Shown piece after piece: positions 8,060-16,687 of a stretch of 64,000 nt of DNA; position 1 is the stretch's first letter; each line of letters begins with the position of its first letter. Under the pieces are notes generated by a model. It was not told the origin of the DNA and ran no database searches. It saw nothing but the letters and a program-made list of their open reading frames with translations. The DNA is from Pseudomonas sp. NBRC 111124 (GTDB lineage Bacteria; Pseudomonadota; Gammaproteobacteria; Pseudomonadales; Pseudomonadaceae). The stretch is taken from assembly GCF_001320245.1 (NCBI RefSeq), contig NZ_BCBA01000057.1, positions 38,871 to 102,870 on the forward strand, given 5' to 3'. The position numbers and the translations under genes are program-made.

Positions 8060-10338
8060 CCCCAGAGCAAATGCGCGACGCATCGCTGCTCGAACTGTTC
8101 AGCCTGGAGGCCGAGGCGCAGACCCAGGTGCTGAGTACCGGGCTGATGGCGCTGGAGCGCAACCCGACCCAGGCCGACCAGCTGGAAGCCTGCATGCGTG
8201 CGGCGCACTCGTTGAAAGGTGCGGCGCGCATCGTCGGCATCGATGCTGGGGTCAGCGTCGCCCATGTCATGGAAGATTGCCTGGTGGCGGCCCAGGAAGG
8301 CCGCTTGCTGTTGCGCGCCGAACACATCGATGCGCTGTTGCGCGGTACCGACCTGCTGCTGCACATCGCCACGCCCAATGACCCGAATGGCGCAGCGCTG
8401 GTGCCGGCGTTCCTGGTGCAGATGGCCGGCTTGCTCGACCCCGGCGCCGCGCCAGTACCCCCAGTGGTTGCGGTCGAACCACCGGTGCCCGAAACCCCGC
8501 CTGCCCCGCCCGAGCCACAGGTGCCGACCGTTGAAGCCGAGGCGGAACCGGCCGCACCGCGCAAGGCGGGCAAGCGCCCGGTAGAAAGCGGTGAGCGGGT
8601 TTTGCGGGTGACTGCCGACCGCTTGAACAGCCTGCTCGACCTGTCGAGCAAGTCGTTGGTCGAGACCCAGCGCCTCAAACCTTACCTGGCCACCTTGCAG
8701 CGCCTCAAACGCATGCATGGCCAGGGTATGCGGGCCCTTGATGGCCTGAAAGCGCAGCTCGAAGACAGTGGCCAAAGCCCTGAAGTGCTCGATGCCCTGG
8801 CCCAGACCCAGCGCCTGCTGCTGGAAACCCAGCAGATCCTGCAGCAACAGGCCGCCGACCTCGACGAGTTTGGTTGGCAGGCCAGCCAGCGTGCCCAGTT
8901 GCTGTATGACACGGCCTTGGCGTGCCGCATGCGCCCGTTTGCCGACGTACTCACCGGCCAGAGCCGCATGGTTCGCGACTTGGGCCGTTCGCTCGGCAAG
9001 CAGGTGCAGCTGCAGATCGAAGGCGAAAAGACCCAGGTCGATCGTGACGTGCTGGAAAAGCTTGAAGCACCATTGACCCACTTGCTGCGCAATGCCGTCG
9101 ACCATGGCATCGAACTGCCTGAGCGGCGCTTGCTGGCGGGCAAGCCAGAGGATGGCACGATCCGCTTGCGCGCCTCGCACCAGGCAGGGCTGCTGATGCT
9201 CGAGTTGAGCGACGATGGCGCAGGCATCGACCTTGAGCGCCTGAAGCGCAACATCGTCGAGCGCGGCCTGTCGCCGGCCGATACCGTGGGGCAGATGAGC
9301 GAGGCCGAGCTGCTGACCTTCCTGTTCTTGCCGGGCTTCAGCCTGCGCGACAAGGTTACCGAAGTGTCTGGCCGGGGTGTCGGCCTGGATGCGGTGCAGC
9401 ACATGGTCCGCGACCTGCGCGGCTCGATCGAGTTGACCCAGGTGGCTGGCCAGGGTTGCCGTTTCCAGCTGGAGGTGCCGCTGACCTTGTCGGTGGTCCG
9501 CAGCTTGGTGGTGGAGGTCGGCGGTGAGGCCTATGCATTCCCGCTGGCGCATATCGAGCGCACCCTCGAAGTGGCGGCTGATGAGATCGTGCAGATCGAG
9601 GGTCGCCAGCACTTCTGGCACGAAGGCCGGCATATCGGCTTGGTGGCTGCCAGCCAGTTGCTCAATCGGCCGACAGGGCAGGGCGAGGCCAGCAGCCTGC
9701 GGGTAGTGGTGATTCGTGAGCGCGAGCAGCTGTACGGGGTAGCCGTGGAGCGCCTGGTCGGCGAGCGGGTGCTGGTGGTGATGCCGCTCGACCCACGCCT
9801 GGGCAAGGTTCAGGACATCTCTGCCGGGGCGTTGCTGGACGATGGCTCGGTGGTGCTGATCGTCGATGTCGAAGACTTGCTGCGCTCGGTCGAAAAACTG
9901 CTCAGCACAGGCCGCCTGGAGCGTATCGAACGCGGTGCACAAGGCGCGCGAGGCACCAGCCGCAAGCGCGTCCTGGTGGTCGACGACTCGCTCACCGTGC
10001 GTGAACTGCAACGCAAGCTCCTGAGCAATCGTGGCTACGACGTTGCGGTGGCGGTGGACGGCATGGACGGCTGGAACGCCCTGCGTAGCGAGGACTTCGA
10101 CCTGCTGATCACCGACATCGACATGCCGCGCATGGACGGCATCGAGCTGGTCACCCTGGTGCGCCGCGACCAACGGTTGCAGTCGTTGCCGGTGATGGTG
10201 GTGTCGTACAAGGACCGTGAAGAAGATCGCCGACGTGGCCTGGACGCGGGCGCCGACTACTATTTGGCAAAGGCCAGCTTCCACGACGATGCGTTGCTGG
10301 ATGCCGTGGTGGAACTGATTGGAGGTGTTCAGGGATGA
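8056..10338 (+). CDS. wspE: Hybrid CheA-type histidine kinase/response regulator WspE
   Basis: Central kinase (760 aa) that autophosphorylates in response to WspA and passes phosphate to WspR and WspF. The start at 8056 overlaps the wspD stop (ATGA); the frame is open upstream but that part is a shadow of wspD. Domains: HPt with phospho-acceptor His51 in AAHSLKGAARIVG; Pro/Ala-rich linker about 130-180; dimerisation helices; CheA-type ATPase with LLRNAVDHGIELPERR (N box), LSDDGAGIDLERL and VSGRGVGLDAVQ (G boxes); CheW-like regulatory domain; C-terminal receiver from about 638 with phospho-Asp687 in LITDIDMPRMDG. No CheY-type output domain follows. Confidence 0.94.
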   Translation: MTPEQMRDASLLELFSLEAEAQTQVLSTGLMALERNPTQADQLEACMRAAHSLKGAARIVGIDAGVSVAHVMEDCLVAAQEGRLLLRAEHIDALLRGTDLLLHIATPNDPNGAALVPAFLVQMAGLLDPGAAPVPPVVAVEPPVPETPPAPPEPQVPTVEAEAEPAAPRKAGKRPVESGERVLRVTADRLNSLLDLSSKSLVETQRLKPYLATLQRLKRMHGQGMRALDGLKAQLEDSGQSPEVLDALAQTQRLLLETQQILQQQAADLDEFGWQASQRAQLLYDTALACRMRPFADVLTGQSRMVRDLGRSLGKQVQLQIEGEKTQVDRDVLEKLEAPLTHLLRNAVDHGIELPERRLLAGKPEDGTIRLRASHQAGLLMLELSDDGAGIDLERLKRNIVERGLSPADTVGQMSEAELLTFLFLPGFSLRDKVTEVSGRGVGLDAVQHMVRDLRGSIELTQVAGQGCRFQLEVPLTLSVVRSLVVEVGGEAYAFPLAHIERTLEVAADEIVQIEGRQHFWHEGRHIGLVAASQLLNRPTGQGEASSLRVVVIREREQLYGVAVERLVGERVLVVMPLDPRLGKVQDISAGALLDDGSVVLIVDVEDLLRSVEKLLSTGRLERIERGAQGARGTSRKRVLVVDDSLTVRELQRKLLSNRGYDVAVAVDGMDGWNALRSEDFDLLITDIDMPRMDGIELVTLVRRDQRLQSLPVMVVSYKDREEDRRRGLDAGADYYLAKASFHDDALLDAVVELIGGVQG

Positions 10339-11348
10339 AGGTCGCCATCGTCAACGATATGCCCATGGCCGTAGAAGCGTTGCGCCGGGCCCTGGCCTTC
10401 GAGCCGGCGCACCAGGTGATCTGGGTGGCCGGCGACGGTGCCGAAGCCGTGCGCAAGTGCGCCGAGGATACTCCCGACCTGATCCTGATGGACCTGATCA
10501 TGCCGGTGATGGACGGGGTCGAGGCGACCCGGCGGATCATGGCAGAAACGCCCTGCGCCATTGTCATCGTCACTGTCGACCGCAAGCAGAACGTGCACCG
10601 GGTGTTCGAGGCGATGGGCCACGGCGCCCTGGATGTGGTCGACACCCCCGCATTGGGGGCAGGTGATGCACGTGAGGCAGCGGCGCCGCTGCTGCGCAAG
10701 ATCCTCAATATCAGTTGGCTGATCGGCCAGCAGCGGCCCGGTGCAAGCAAGTCGGTCGCCGCTCCCTTGCGCGCGGCCTCCCAGCGCAGCGGCCTGGTCG
10801 CCATCGGCTCATCCGCTGGCGGCCCTGCAGCGTTGGAAATACTGCTCAAAGGCCTGCCGCGCGGTTTTCCGGCCTCAATCGTGCTGGTCCAGCATGTTGA
10901 CCAGGTGTTCGCCGCCGGCATGGCCGAGTGGCTCGCCAGCGCCTGCGGCTTGCCGGTGCGCCTGGCCCGCGAAGGTGAGCCGCCACAACCCGGGCAGGTG
11001 CTGCTGGCCGGCACCAATCACCATATTCGCCTGCTGCAGGGCGGCCAGTTGGCCTACACTGCCGAACCTGTCAACGAAATCTACCGGCCCTCGATCGACG
11101 TGTTTTTCGAGAGTGTGGCGCGCTATTGGAACGGCGATGCGGTGGGCGTGCTGCTCACCGGCATGGGGCGTGATGGCGCCCAGGGCCTGAAGCTGATGCG
11201 CCAGCAGGGTTTTCTGACGATTGCCCAGGACCAGTCCAGCAGTGCGGTTTACGGCATGCCCAAGGCCGCTGCGGCTATCGATGCAGCGGTCGAAATCCGC
11301 CCGCTTGAGCGAATTGCCGGGCGCTTGATGGAAGTCTTTGCAAAATGA
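10335..11348 (+). CDS. wspF: CheB-type methylesterase WspF
   Basis: Protein-glutamate methylesterase (337 aa) that demethylates WspA and is the negative regulator of the system; its loss causes high cyclic-di-GMP and wrinkly colonies in other pseudomonads. The receiver domain (about 1-125) has acidic NDM at residues 7-9 and phospho-Asp53 in LILMDLIMPVMDG. The catalytic domain (about 150-335) shows the triad: Ser in AIGSSAGGPAALE, His in VLVQHVDQVFAAGMAEWL, Asp in GVLLTGMGRDGAQGL. Nothing suggests inactivation, so the system should be switchable rather than locked on. Overlaps wspE by 4 bp. Confidence 0.94.
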   Translation: MKVAIVNDMPMAVEALRRALAFEPAHQVIWVAGDGAEAVRKCAEDTPDLILMDLIMPVMDGVEATRRIMAETPCAIVIVTVDRKQNVHRVFEAMGHGALDVVDTPALGAGDAREAAAPLLRKILNISWLIGQQRPGASKSVAAPLRAASQRSGLVAIGSSAGGPAALEILLKGLPRGFPASIVLVQHVDQVFAAGMAEWLASACGLPVRLAREGEPPQPGQVLLAGTNHHIRLLQGGQLAYTAEPVNEIYRPSIDVFFESVARYWNGDAVGVLLTGMGRDGAQGLKLMRQQGFLTIAQDQSSSAVYGMPKAAAAIDAAVEIRPLERIAGRLMEVFAK

Positions 11349-11399
11349 CGACACGTATTGAATCGCGCCGCATGGGCGGCCGTGGCCAGGTGAATTCGA

Positions 11400-12404
11400 A
11401 TGACTGATCTACCGATCCAAGGCTTTTCGACGCCCAATGAGAATTCGGCAATGGTCCTGCTGGTCGATGACCAGGCGATGATTGGCGAAGCGGTGCGGCG
11501 TGGCCTGGCCCACGAAGAGAACATCGACTTCCACTTCTGTGCCGACCCGCACCAGGCGGTAGCCCAGGCCATGCGCATCAAGCCCACGGTCATCCTCCAG
11601 GACCTGATCATGCCCGGCCTGGATGGCCTGACCCTGGTGCGTGAATACCGCAACAACCCGGCCACCCAGGACATCCCGATCATCGTTCTGTCGACCAAGG
11701 AAGACCCGCTGGTCAAAAGCGCGGCCTTCGCCGCCGGGGCCAACGATTACCTGGTCAAGCTGCCGGACAACATCGAACTGGTGGCACGCATCCGCTACCA
11801 CTCGCGCTCCTACCTGACCCTGCTGCAGCGCGACGAGGCCTACCGCGCCCTGCGGGTCAGCCAGCAGCAGTTGCTCGACACCAACCTCATGCTGCAGCGT
11901 CTGATGAACTCCGACGGGCTCACCGGCCTGTCCAATCGTCGTCACTTCGACGAGTACCTGGAGCTGGAATGGCGCCGGGCCATGCGTGAGCAGCAGCAGC
12001 TGTCGCTGCTGATGATCGATGTCGACTACTTCAAGGTGTACAACGACAGTTTCGGTCACCTGGCCGGTGACGAGGCCCTGCGCCAGGTGGCCGAAGCCAT
12101 TCGCGGCTCCTGCTCGCGGCCGACCGACCTGCCGGCGCGCTACGGTGGCGAAGAATTCGCCCTGGTGCTGCCCAACACGTCGCCGGGCGGTGCGCGACTG
12201 GTGGCGGAGAAGTTGCGTCAGACCATCATCGGCCTGAACATCCCGCACAGTGCCCCGACCGCCGATTCGCACCTGACCGTGAGCATCGGCCTGGCAACCC
12301 AGACCCCGGCCATCGGCAGCCATTGCCGGCAGCTGATTTCGGCGGCGGACAAAGGCCTATACCTGGCCAAGAACAACGGGCGCAACCAGGTCGGGATCGC
12401 CTGA
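11400..12404 (+). CDS. wspR: Response regulator with diguanylate cyclase WspR
   Basis: Output of the Wsp system (334 aa), making cyclic-di-GMP from two GTP when phosphorylated by WspE. The receiver domain (about 18-140) has phospho-Asp68 in VILQDLIMPGLDG. The GGDEF domain (about 172-334) begins LMNSDGLTGLSNRRHFDEYL and has an intact active site YGGEEFAL. An RxxD inhibitory site (RPTD) sits exactly five residues before GGEEF, so product feedback should work. It starts 51 bp after wspF, the only real gap inside the operon, and could have some separate translation control. Confidence 0.95.
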   Translation: MTDLPIQGFSTPNENSAMVLLVDDQAMIGEAVRRGLAHEENIDFHFCADPHQAVAQAMRIKPTVILQDLIMPGLDGLTLVREYRNNPATQDIPIIVLSTKEDPLVKSAAFAAGANDYLVKLPDNIELVARIRYHSRSYLTLLQRDEAYRALRVSQQQLLDTNLMLQRLMNSDGLTGLSNRRHFDEYLELEWRRAMREQQQLSLLMIDVDYFKVYNDSFGHLAGDEALRQVAEAIRGSCSRPTDLPARYGGEEFALVLPNTSPGGARLVAEKLRQTIIGLNIPHSAPTADSHLTVSIGLATQTPAIGSHCRQLISAADKGLYLAKNNGRNQVGIA

Positions 12405-12450
12405 GGCTGATGCGGCTGCCCAACGGGCTGCCGCCGCTTCCCGGATCGGT

Positions 12451-12456
12451 TATACT
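12451..12456 (+). promoter_or_regulatory. Possible -10 element for prfB
   Basis: TATACT lies 41 bases upstream of the prfB ATG, in the 92-bp gap after wspR. The same gap has an imperfect GC hairpin (12413-12433, one mismatch) without a T-tract, so how firmly wsp transcription stops here is unclear. No good -35 is visible. Confidence 0.35.
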
Positions 12457-12496
12457 CGCGGGCTTTTCACCGAATTCGCACGAGAGCTGCCCGCCC

Positions 12497-13592
12497 ATGG
12501 AAATCCAACCGATTCTGAACACCATCAAGGACCTCACCGAGCGTTCGCAGTCCATTCGGGGGTATCTTTGACTACGATCACAAGCATGATCGTCTGGTCG
12601 AAGTAAACCGCGAGCTGGAAGACGCTGCCGTCTGGAACAAGCCCGAGTACGCCCAGGCTCTGGGCCGCGAGCGTGCCATGCTGGCCCAGGTCGTCGAGAC
12701 CCTGGACAAAATGGCCAACGGCCTTGCCGACTGCAAGGACCTGCTCGACATGGCTGTCGAGGAAGGTGACGAAGGCGCTGTGAGCGATGTCGAGACCGAG
12801 CTGCAGGCCCTGGAAGAATCCTTGGCCCAGCTTGAGTTCCGTCGCATGTTCAGCGGCGAGATGGACATGAACAACGCCTACCTGGACATCCAGGCCGGCT
12901 CCGGCGGCACCGAGGCGCAGGACTGGGCCAACATCCTGCTGCGCATGTACCTGCGCTGGGCCGACAAGCGTGGCTTCGACGCCACCATCATCGAGCTGTC
13001 CGAAGGTGAAGTCGCCGGCATCAAGGGCGCCACCGTGCACATCAAGGGCGAATACGCCTTCGGCTGGCTGCGTACCGAAATCGGCGTGCACCGCCTGGTG
13101 CGCAAGAGCCCGTTCGACTCCGGCGCCCGTCGCCACACCTCGTTCTCGGCGGTGTTCGTGTCCCCCGAGATCGACGACAAGGTCGAGATCGAGATCAACC
13201 CGTCCGACCTGCGCATCGACACCTACCGCTCCTCCGGTGCCGGTGGTCAGCACGTCAACACCACCGACTCGGCGGTGCGTATCACCCACGTGCCGACCAA
13301 CACCGTGGTGGCCTGCCAGAACGAACGTTCCCAGCACGCCAACAAGGACACCGCGATGAAAATGCTGCGGGCCAAGTTGTACGAGCTGGAAATGCAGAAG
13401 CGCAACGCCGCTTCGCAGGCACTGGAAGACAGCAAGTCGGACATCGGCTGGGGCCACCAGATCCGCTCCTACGTGCTCGATGACTCGCGCATCAAGGACC
13501 TGCGTACCGGCGTCGAGCGCAGCGACTGCAACAAGGTGCTGGACGGCGACATCGACCAGTACCTGGAAGCGAGCCTCAAGCAGGGCCTGTAA
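12497..13592 (+). CDS. prfB: Peptide chain release factor 2 with programmed +1 frameshift
   Basis: RF2 recognises UGA and UAA stop codons and triggers peptide release on the ribosome. The gene is read in two frames: 24 codons from ATG 12497 end at an in-frame TGA (12569-12571), and a +1 slip on CTT (12566-12568) continues with GAC at 12570. The site has all the known parts: a Shine-Dalgarno-like GGGGG at 12558-12562, then TATCTTTGAC. The joined protein is 364 aa, as expected for RF2. The peptidyl hydrolysis motif SSGAGGQHVN is present. The frameshift makes RF2 synthesis self-limiting. It is not a pseudogene. lysS follows, as in many gammaproteobacteria. Confidence 0.97.
12558..12572 (+). promoter_or_regulatory. 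prfB programmed frameshift site
   Basis: GGGGG-TAT-CTT-TGA-C: an internal Shine-Dalgarno-like run three bases before the CTT slippery codon, followed by UGA and then C, a poor termination context. This is the canonical RF2 autoregulatory site, nearly identical in layout to that of E. coli. Confidence 0.95.
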
Positions 13593-13685
13593 GCCGTACT
13601 CCACTGCCGCGCTACCTGGCCTGCCGCCGGTAGCGCGAGCCCTGCCCGGAACGGGCAACGAATACCTGATGGAAAGAATGACGAC

Positions 13686-15188
13686 ATGAGCGACCTGAAG
13701 ACCGAATCGCAAGACCTGCAACAGGAAGAAAACGCCCTGATCGCCCTGCGCAAGGAAAAACTTGCCGCCGAGCGTGCCAAGGGCAATGCCTTCCCCAACG
13801 ACTTCCGTCGCGACAGCTACTGCAACGACCTGCAGAAACAGTACGCGGACAAGACAAAGGAAGAGCTGGAAGCAGCCGCGATCCCGGTCAAGGTTGCCGG
13901 CCGTATCATGCTCAACCGTGGCTCGTTCATGGTCATTCAGGACATGACTGGCCGCATCCAGGTCTACGTCAACCGCAAGACCCTGCCGGAAGAAACCCTG
14001 GCCGCCGTCAAGACCTGGGACTTGGGTGACATCATCAGCGCCGAAGGCACCCTGGCCCGTTCCGGCAAAGGTGACCTGTACGTCGAGATGACCAACGTGC
14101 GCCTGCTGACCAAGTCGCTGCGCCCCCTGCCCGACAAGCACCACGGCCTGACCGACACCGAGCAGCGCTACCGCCAGCGCTACGTCGACCTGATGGTCAA
14201 CGAAGAAACCCGCCACACCTTCCGTGTGCGTTCGCAGGTGATCTCGCACATCCGCAAGTTCCTCATCGAGCGCGACTTCCTAGAAGTCGAGACGCCGATG
14301 CTGCAGACCATTCCTGGCGGCGCTGCAGCCAAGCCATTCGAAACCCACCACAACGCCTTGGACATGGCCATGTTCCTGCGTATCGCGCCGGAGCTGTACC
14401 TCAAGCGGCTGGTAGTCGGTGGCTTCGAGAAAGTGTTCGAGATCAACCGCAACTTCCGTAACGAAGGTGTCTCGACCCGTCACAACCCTGAATTCACCAT
14501 GCTCGAGTTCTACCAGGCCTACGCCGACTACCGCGACAACATGGACCTCACCGAGGAACTGTTCCGCGAGCTGGCGCAGCTGGTACTGGGTAGCACTGAT
14601 GTGCCGTACGGCGACAAGGTGTTCCACTTCGGCGAGCCGTTCGTGCGCCTGTCGGTGTTCGACTCGATCCTCAAGTACAACCCTGAGCTGACGGCCGCCG
14701 ACCTGCAGGACGTCGACCGTGCCCGCGACATCGCCAAGAAGGCCGGTGCCAAGGTGCTGGGCCACGAAGGCCTGGGCAAGCTGCAGGTGATGATTTTCGA
14801 AGAACTGGTCGAGCACAAGCTGGAGCAGCCGCACTTCATCACCGAGTACCCGTTCGAAGTTTCGCCGCTGGCCCGTCGCAACGACGACAACCCGGCCGTG
14901 ACCGACCGCTTCGAGCTGTTCATCGGTGGCCGCGAGATCGCCAACGCCTACTCCGAGCTCAACGATGCCGAAGACCAGGCTGAGCGCTTCCTGGCCCAGG
15001 TGGCCGAGAAGGACGCCGGTGACGACGAAGCCATGCACTACGACGCCGACTTTGTTCGCGCCCTGGAGTACGGCATGCCGCCGACCGCCGGTGAAGGCAT
15101 CGGCATCGACCGCCTGGTGATGCTGCTGACCAACTCGCCGTCGATTCGCGACGTGATCCTGTTCCCGCACATGCGCCCACAGGCCTGA
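13686..15188 (+). CDS. lysS: Lysyl-tRNA synthetase (class II)
   Basis: Charges tRNA-Lys with lysine (500 aa, usual length). The N-terminal OB-fold anticodon-binding domain covers about residues 60-170 ([21 protein letters not shown]). The class II catalytic core follows, with motif 2 [20 protein letters not shown] and motif 3 [20 protein letters not shown] near the C-terminus. ATG 13686 follows AAAGAATGACG. It lies 93 bp after prfB, a conserved pairing, and is followed by a strong terminator. Confidence 0.97.
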
Positions 15189-15198
15189 GTGAACTGAA

Positions 15199-15226
15199 CA
15201 AGCCGCCTTTCGGGGCGGCTTTTTCT
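15199..15226 (+). terminator. Rho-independent terminator after lysS
   Basis: Stem AAGCCGCC (15200-15207) pairs with GGCGGCTT (15214-15221) around a TTTCGG loop, followed by TTTTCTT. It starts 11 bases after the lysS stop and is the clearest intrinsic terminator in this part of the window. Confidence 0.88.
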
Positions 15227-15251
15227 TGCCTGAAGCTTTATGTTGTCTGTA

Positions 15252-15333
15252 CCGGCCCCTTCGCGGGGCAAGCCCGCTCCTACAGGCTTACGCAATCCCT
15301 TGTAGGAGCGGGCTTGCCCCGCGAAGGGGCCGG
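15252..15333. repeat. REP doublet (inverted 33-bp palindromic units)
   Basis: Two copies of a 33-bp unit in opposite orientation, at 15252-15284 and 15301-15333, perfect reverse complements. The units have the ccggcc...gcgggc...gcccgctcc layout of P. putida REP elements. Lies between lysS and a TetR gene transcribed in the same direction. Confidence 0.85.
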
Positions 15334-15367
15334 CACAGGCAATCCACTGTCCATGAGGTAACCCGTA

Positions 15368-16084
15368 GTGACCCCCGCAATGGCCCAACAAGGCGCCGCC
15401 GGCATCGCCACCGCCGTCGCTGAAAGCGTGCAGTACCAGGGTCGCAAGACCGCCCGTCAAGGCAGCGAACAGCGCCGCCAGCTGATTCTCGACGCTGCCA
15501 TGCGCATCGTCGTGCGCGATGGCGTACGCGGCGTACGCCACCGCGCCGTGGCTGCGGAGGCGGGTGTGCCGCTGTCGGCCACCACCTACTACTTCAAGGA
15601 CATCGAAGACCTGCTCACCGATACTTTCGCCCAGTACGTCGAGCGCAGCGCTGACTACATGGCCAAGCTCTGGGCGAACACCGAGGTGGTCCTGCGCCAG
15701 TTGCTGGCCCAGGGGGATGGCAGCGTGCAGTCGAGGGCGCGGCTGGCCGATGAAATAGCCCGCATGACCGCCGACTATGTCCAGCGCCAGTTGCTCAACC
15801 GTCGCGACTTCATGATGGCCGAGCAGGCCTTCCGCCAGGAGGCGCTGCTGTGCCCACGCCTGGCCGAGCTGGTGTGCGCGCATGAGCAGATTCTGCTGCA
15901 CGGCGCCCGCCAGTTGCTGCAGGTGGTCGGCTCGCAGCAACCGGAACAGGACGCCCAAATGTTGACGGCGATAATCGAGCAGATGGAATATCAGGGCCTG
16001 CTCAAGGATGCCGATACGCAAGCCGATGGGCAGATGCTCGCTATGCTTACCCGTTACCTGCACCTGGTGCTGGCATCGGCCTGA
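15368..16084 (+). CDS. TetR/AcrR-family transcriptional regulator
   Basis: A 238-aa predicted DNA-binding repressor. The start is GTG 15368, with GAGGT 8 bases upstream; ATG 15380 is an alternative. After a variable 25-residue head, the TetR helix-turn-helix covers about 32-80: RRQLILDAAMRIVVRDGVRG, then HRAVAAEAGVPLSATTYYFK, the usual recognition helix and its aromatic end. The C-terminal ligand domain is not assignable by eye. It precedes a lipoprotein gene by 29 bp in the same direction, so it may regulate or be co-transcribed with the downstream group; that is inference. Confidence 0.85.
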   Translation: MTPAMAQQGAAGIATAVAESVQYQGRKTARQGSEQRRQLILDAAMRIVVRDGVRGVRHRAVAAEAGVPLSATTYYFKDIEDLLTDTFAQYVERSADYMAKLWANTEVVLRQLLAQGDGSVQSRARLADEIARMTADYVQRQLLNRRDFMMAEQAFRQEALLCPRLAELVCAHEQILLHGARQLLQVVGSQQPEQDAQMLTAIIEQMEYQGLLKDADTQADGQMLAMLTRYLHLVLASA

Positions 16085-16113
16085 GCTGAGACCGAACCTT
16101 CAAGGAGAACCTG

Positions 16114-16662
16114 ATGAAAGCCTGGCGTGTGGTGTTGTTGACGTTGTCATTCCTCCTGCTGGGCGGTTGTCTGGTGAGCTTTCATGAGCCGCTGCCGAGC
16201 AACCAGGCGGCGCCCAAGGCCTTGCTCGGCAAATGGAGCAGCAAGGACGCCTGGGGCGAACCGCTGAAGCTGACCATCAGCCGCGCCGGGGGCGATGCCT
16301 ACAAGGCGGTGGCCACGGCCAAAGGCAAGGCACCCGAGGAATACACGTTCACCGTGTCGCGCCATGGCAACCGCTGGTACCTGTCGGCTGGCGTGCCCAA
16401 GCGCCTGGGCGGCAACTTCCTGATTGGTGGCTTCGACATCGTCGATGGCAAGGAACTGGTGGTCTACAACCTGGACGTCGAGCAGGTGCAGCAGGCGGTC
16501 GAGAAGAAGGAGCTGAGCGGGCGCAGCACCCAGGTAGCGGAAGAAAACGAACAGGGCGTGCTGATCGACAGCCCATCGCCGCGCGTGCTTGCCTACCTGG
16601 ATGACCCGGCCAACTCCGACCTGTTCGTCGAAGTGGCGCGCTTCCAGCGCAGCGGCAAATAG
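16114..16662 (+). CDS. Predicted lipoprotein of unknown function
   Basis: A 182-aa protein with a lipoprotein signal peptide: MKAWRVVLLTLSFLLLGGC, with Cys19 as the lipidation site in the lipobox LGGC. AAGGAG stands 8 bases before the ATG. The mature part is mixed alpha/beta (LLGKWSSKDAWGEPLKLTIS near its start, then FTVSRHGNRWYLSAG), resembling small beta-sheet envelope proteins, but I recognise no named domain. The residue after the Cys is Leu, not Asp, so outer-membrane sorting is expected. Followed after 25 bp by the QEGLA-motif gene. Confidence 0.78.
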   Translation: MKAWRVVLLTLSFLLLGGCLVSFHEPLPSNQAAPKALLGKWSSKDAWGEPLKLTISRAGGDAYKAVATAKGKAPEEYTFTVSRHGNRWYLSAGVPKRLGGNFLIGGFDIVDGKELVVYNLDVEQVQQAVEKKELSGRSTQVAEENEQGVLIDSPSPRVLAYLDDPANSDLFVEVARFQRSGK

Positions 16663-16687
16663 TCAGGGCCAGATCAAGGAGTCCTCC

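Noticed and set aside
12413..12433. GC hairpin after wspR as a Wsp terminator
   Set aside because: The 9-bp stem has a mismatch and no T run follows; I do not call it a terminator.
12569..12571. In-frame stop in prfB as evidence of a pseudogene
   Set aside because: The stop is in the exact context of the programmed RF2 frameshift and the remaining frame is intact.
15252..15333. Inverted repeats as a CRISPR or transposon end
   Set aside because: Only two units, palindromic and inverted rather than direct, with no spacer series, no transposase and no target duplication; they fit REP elements.
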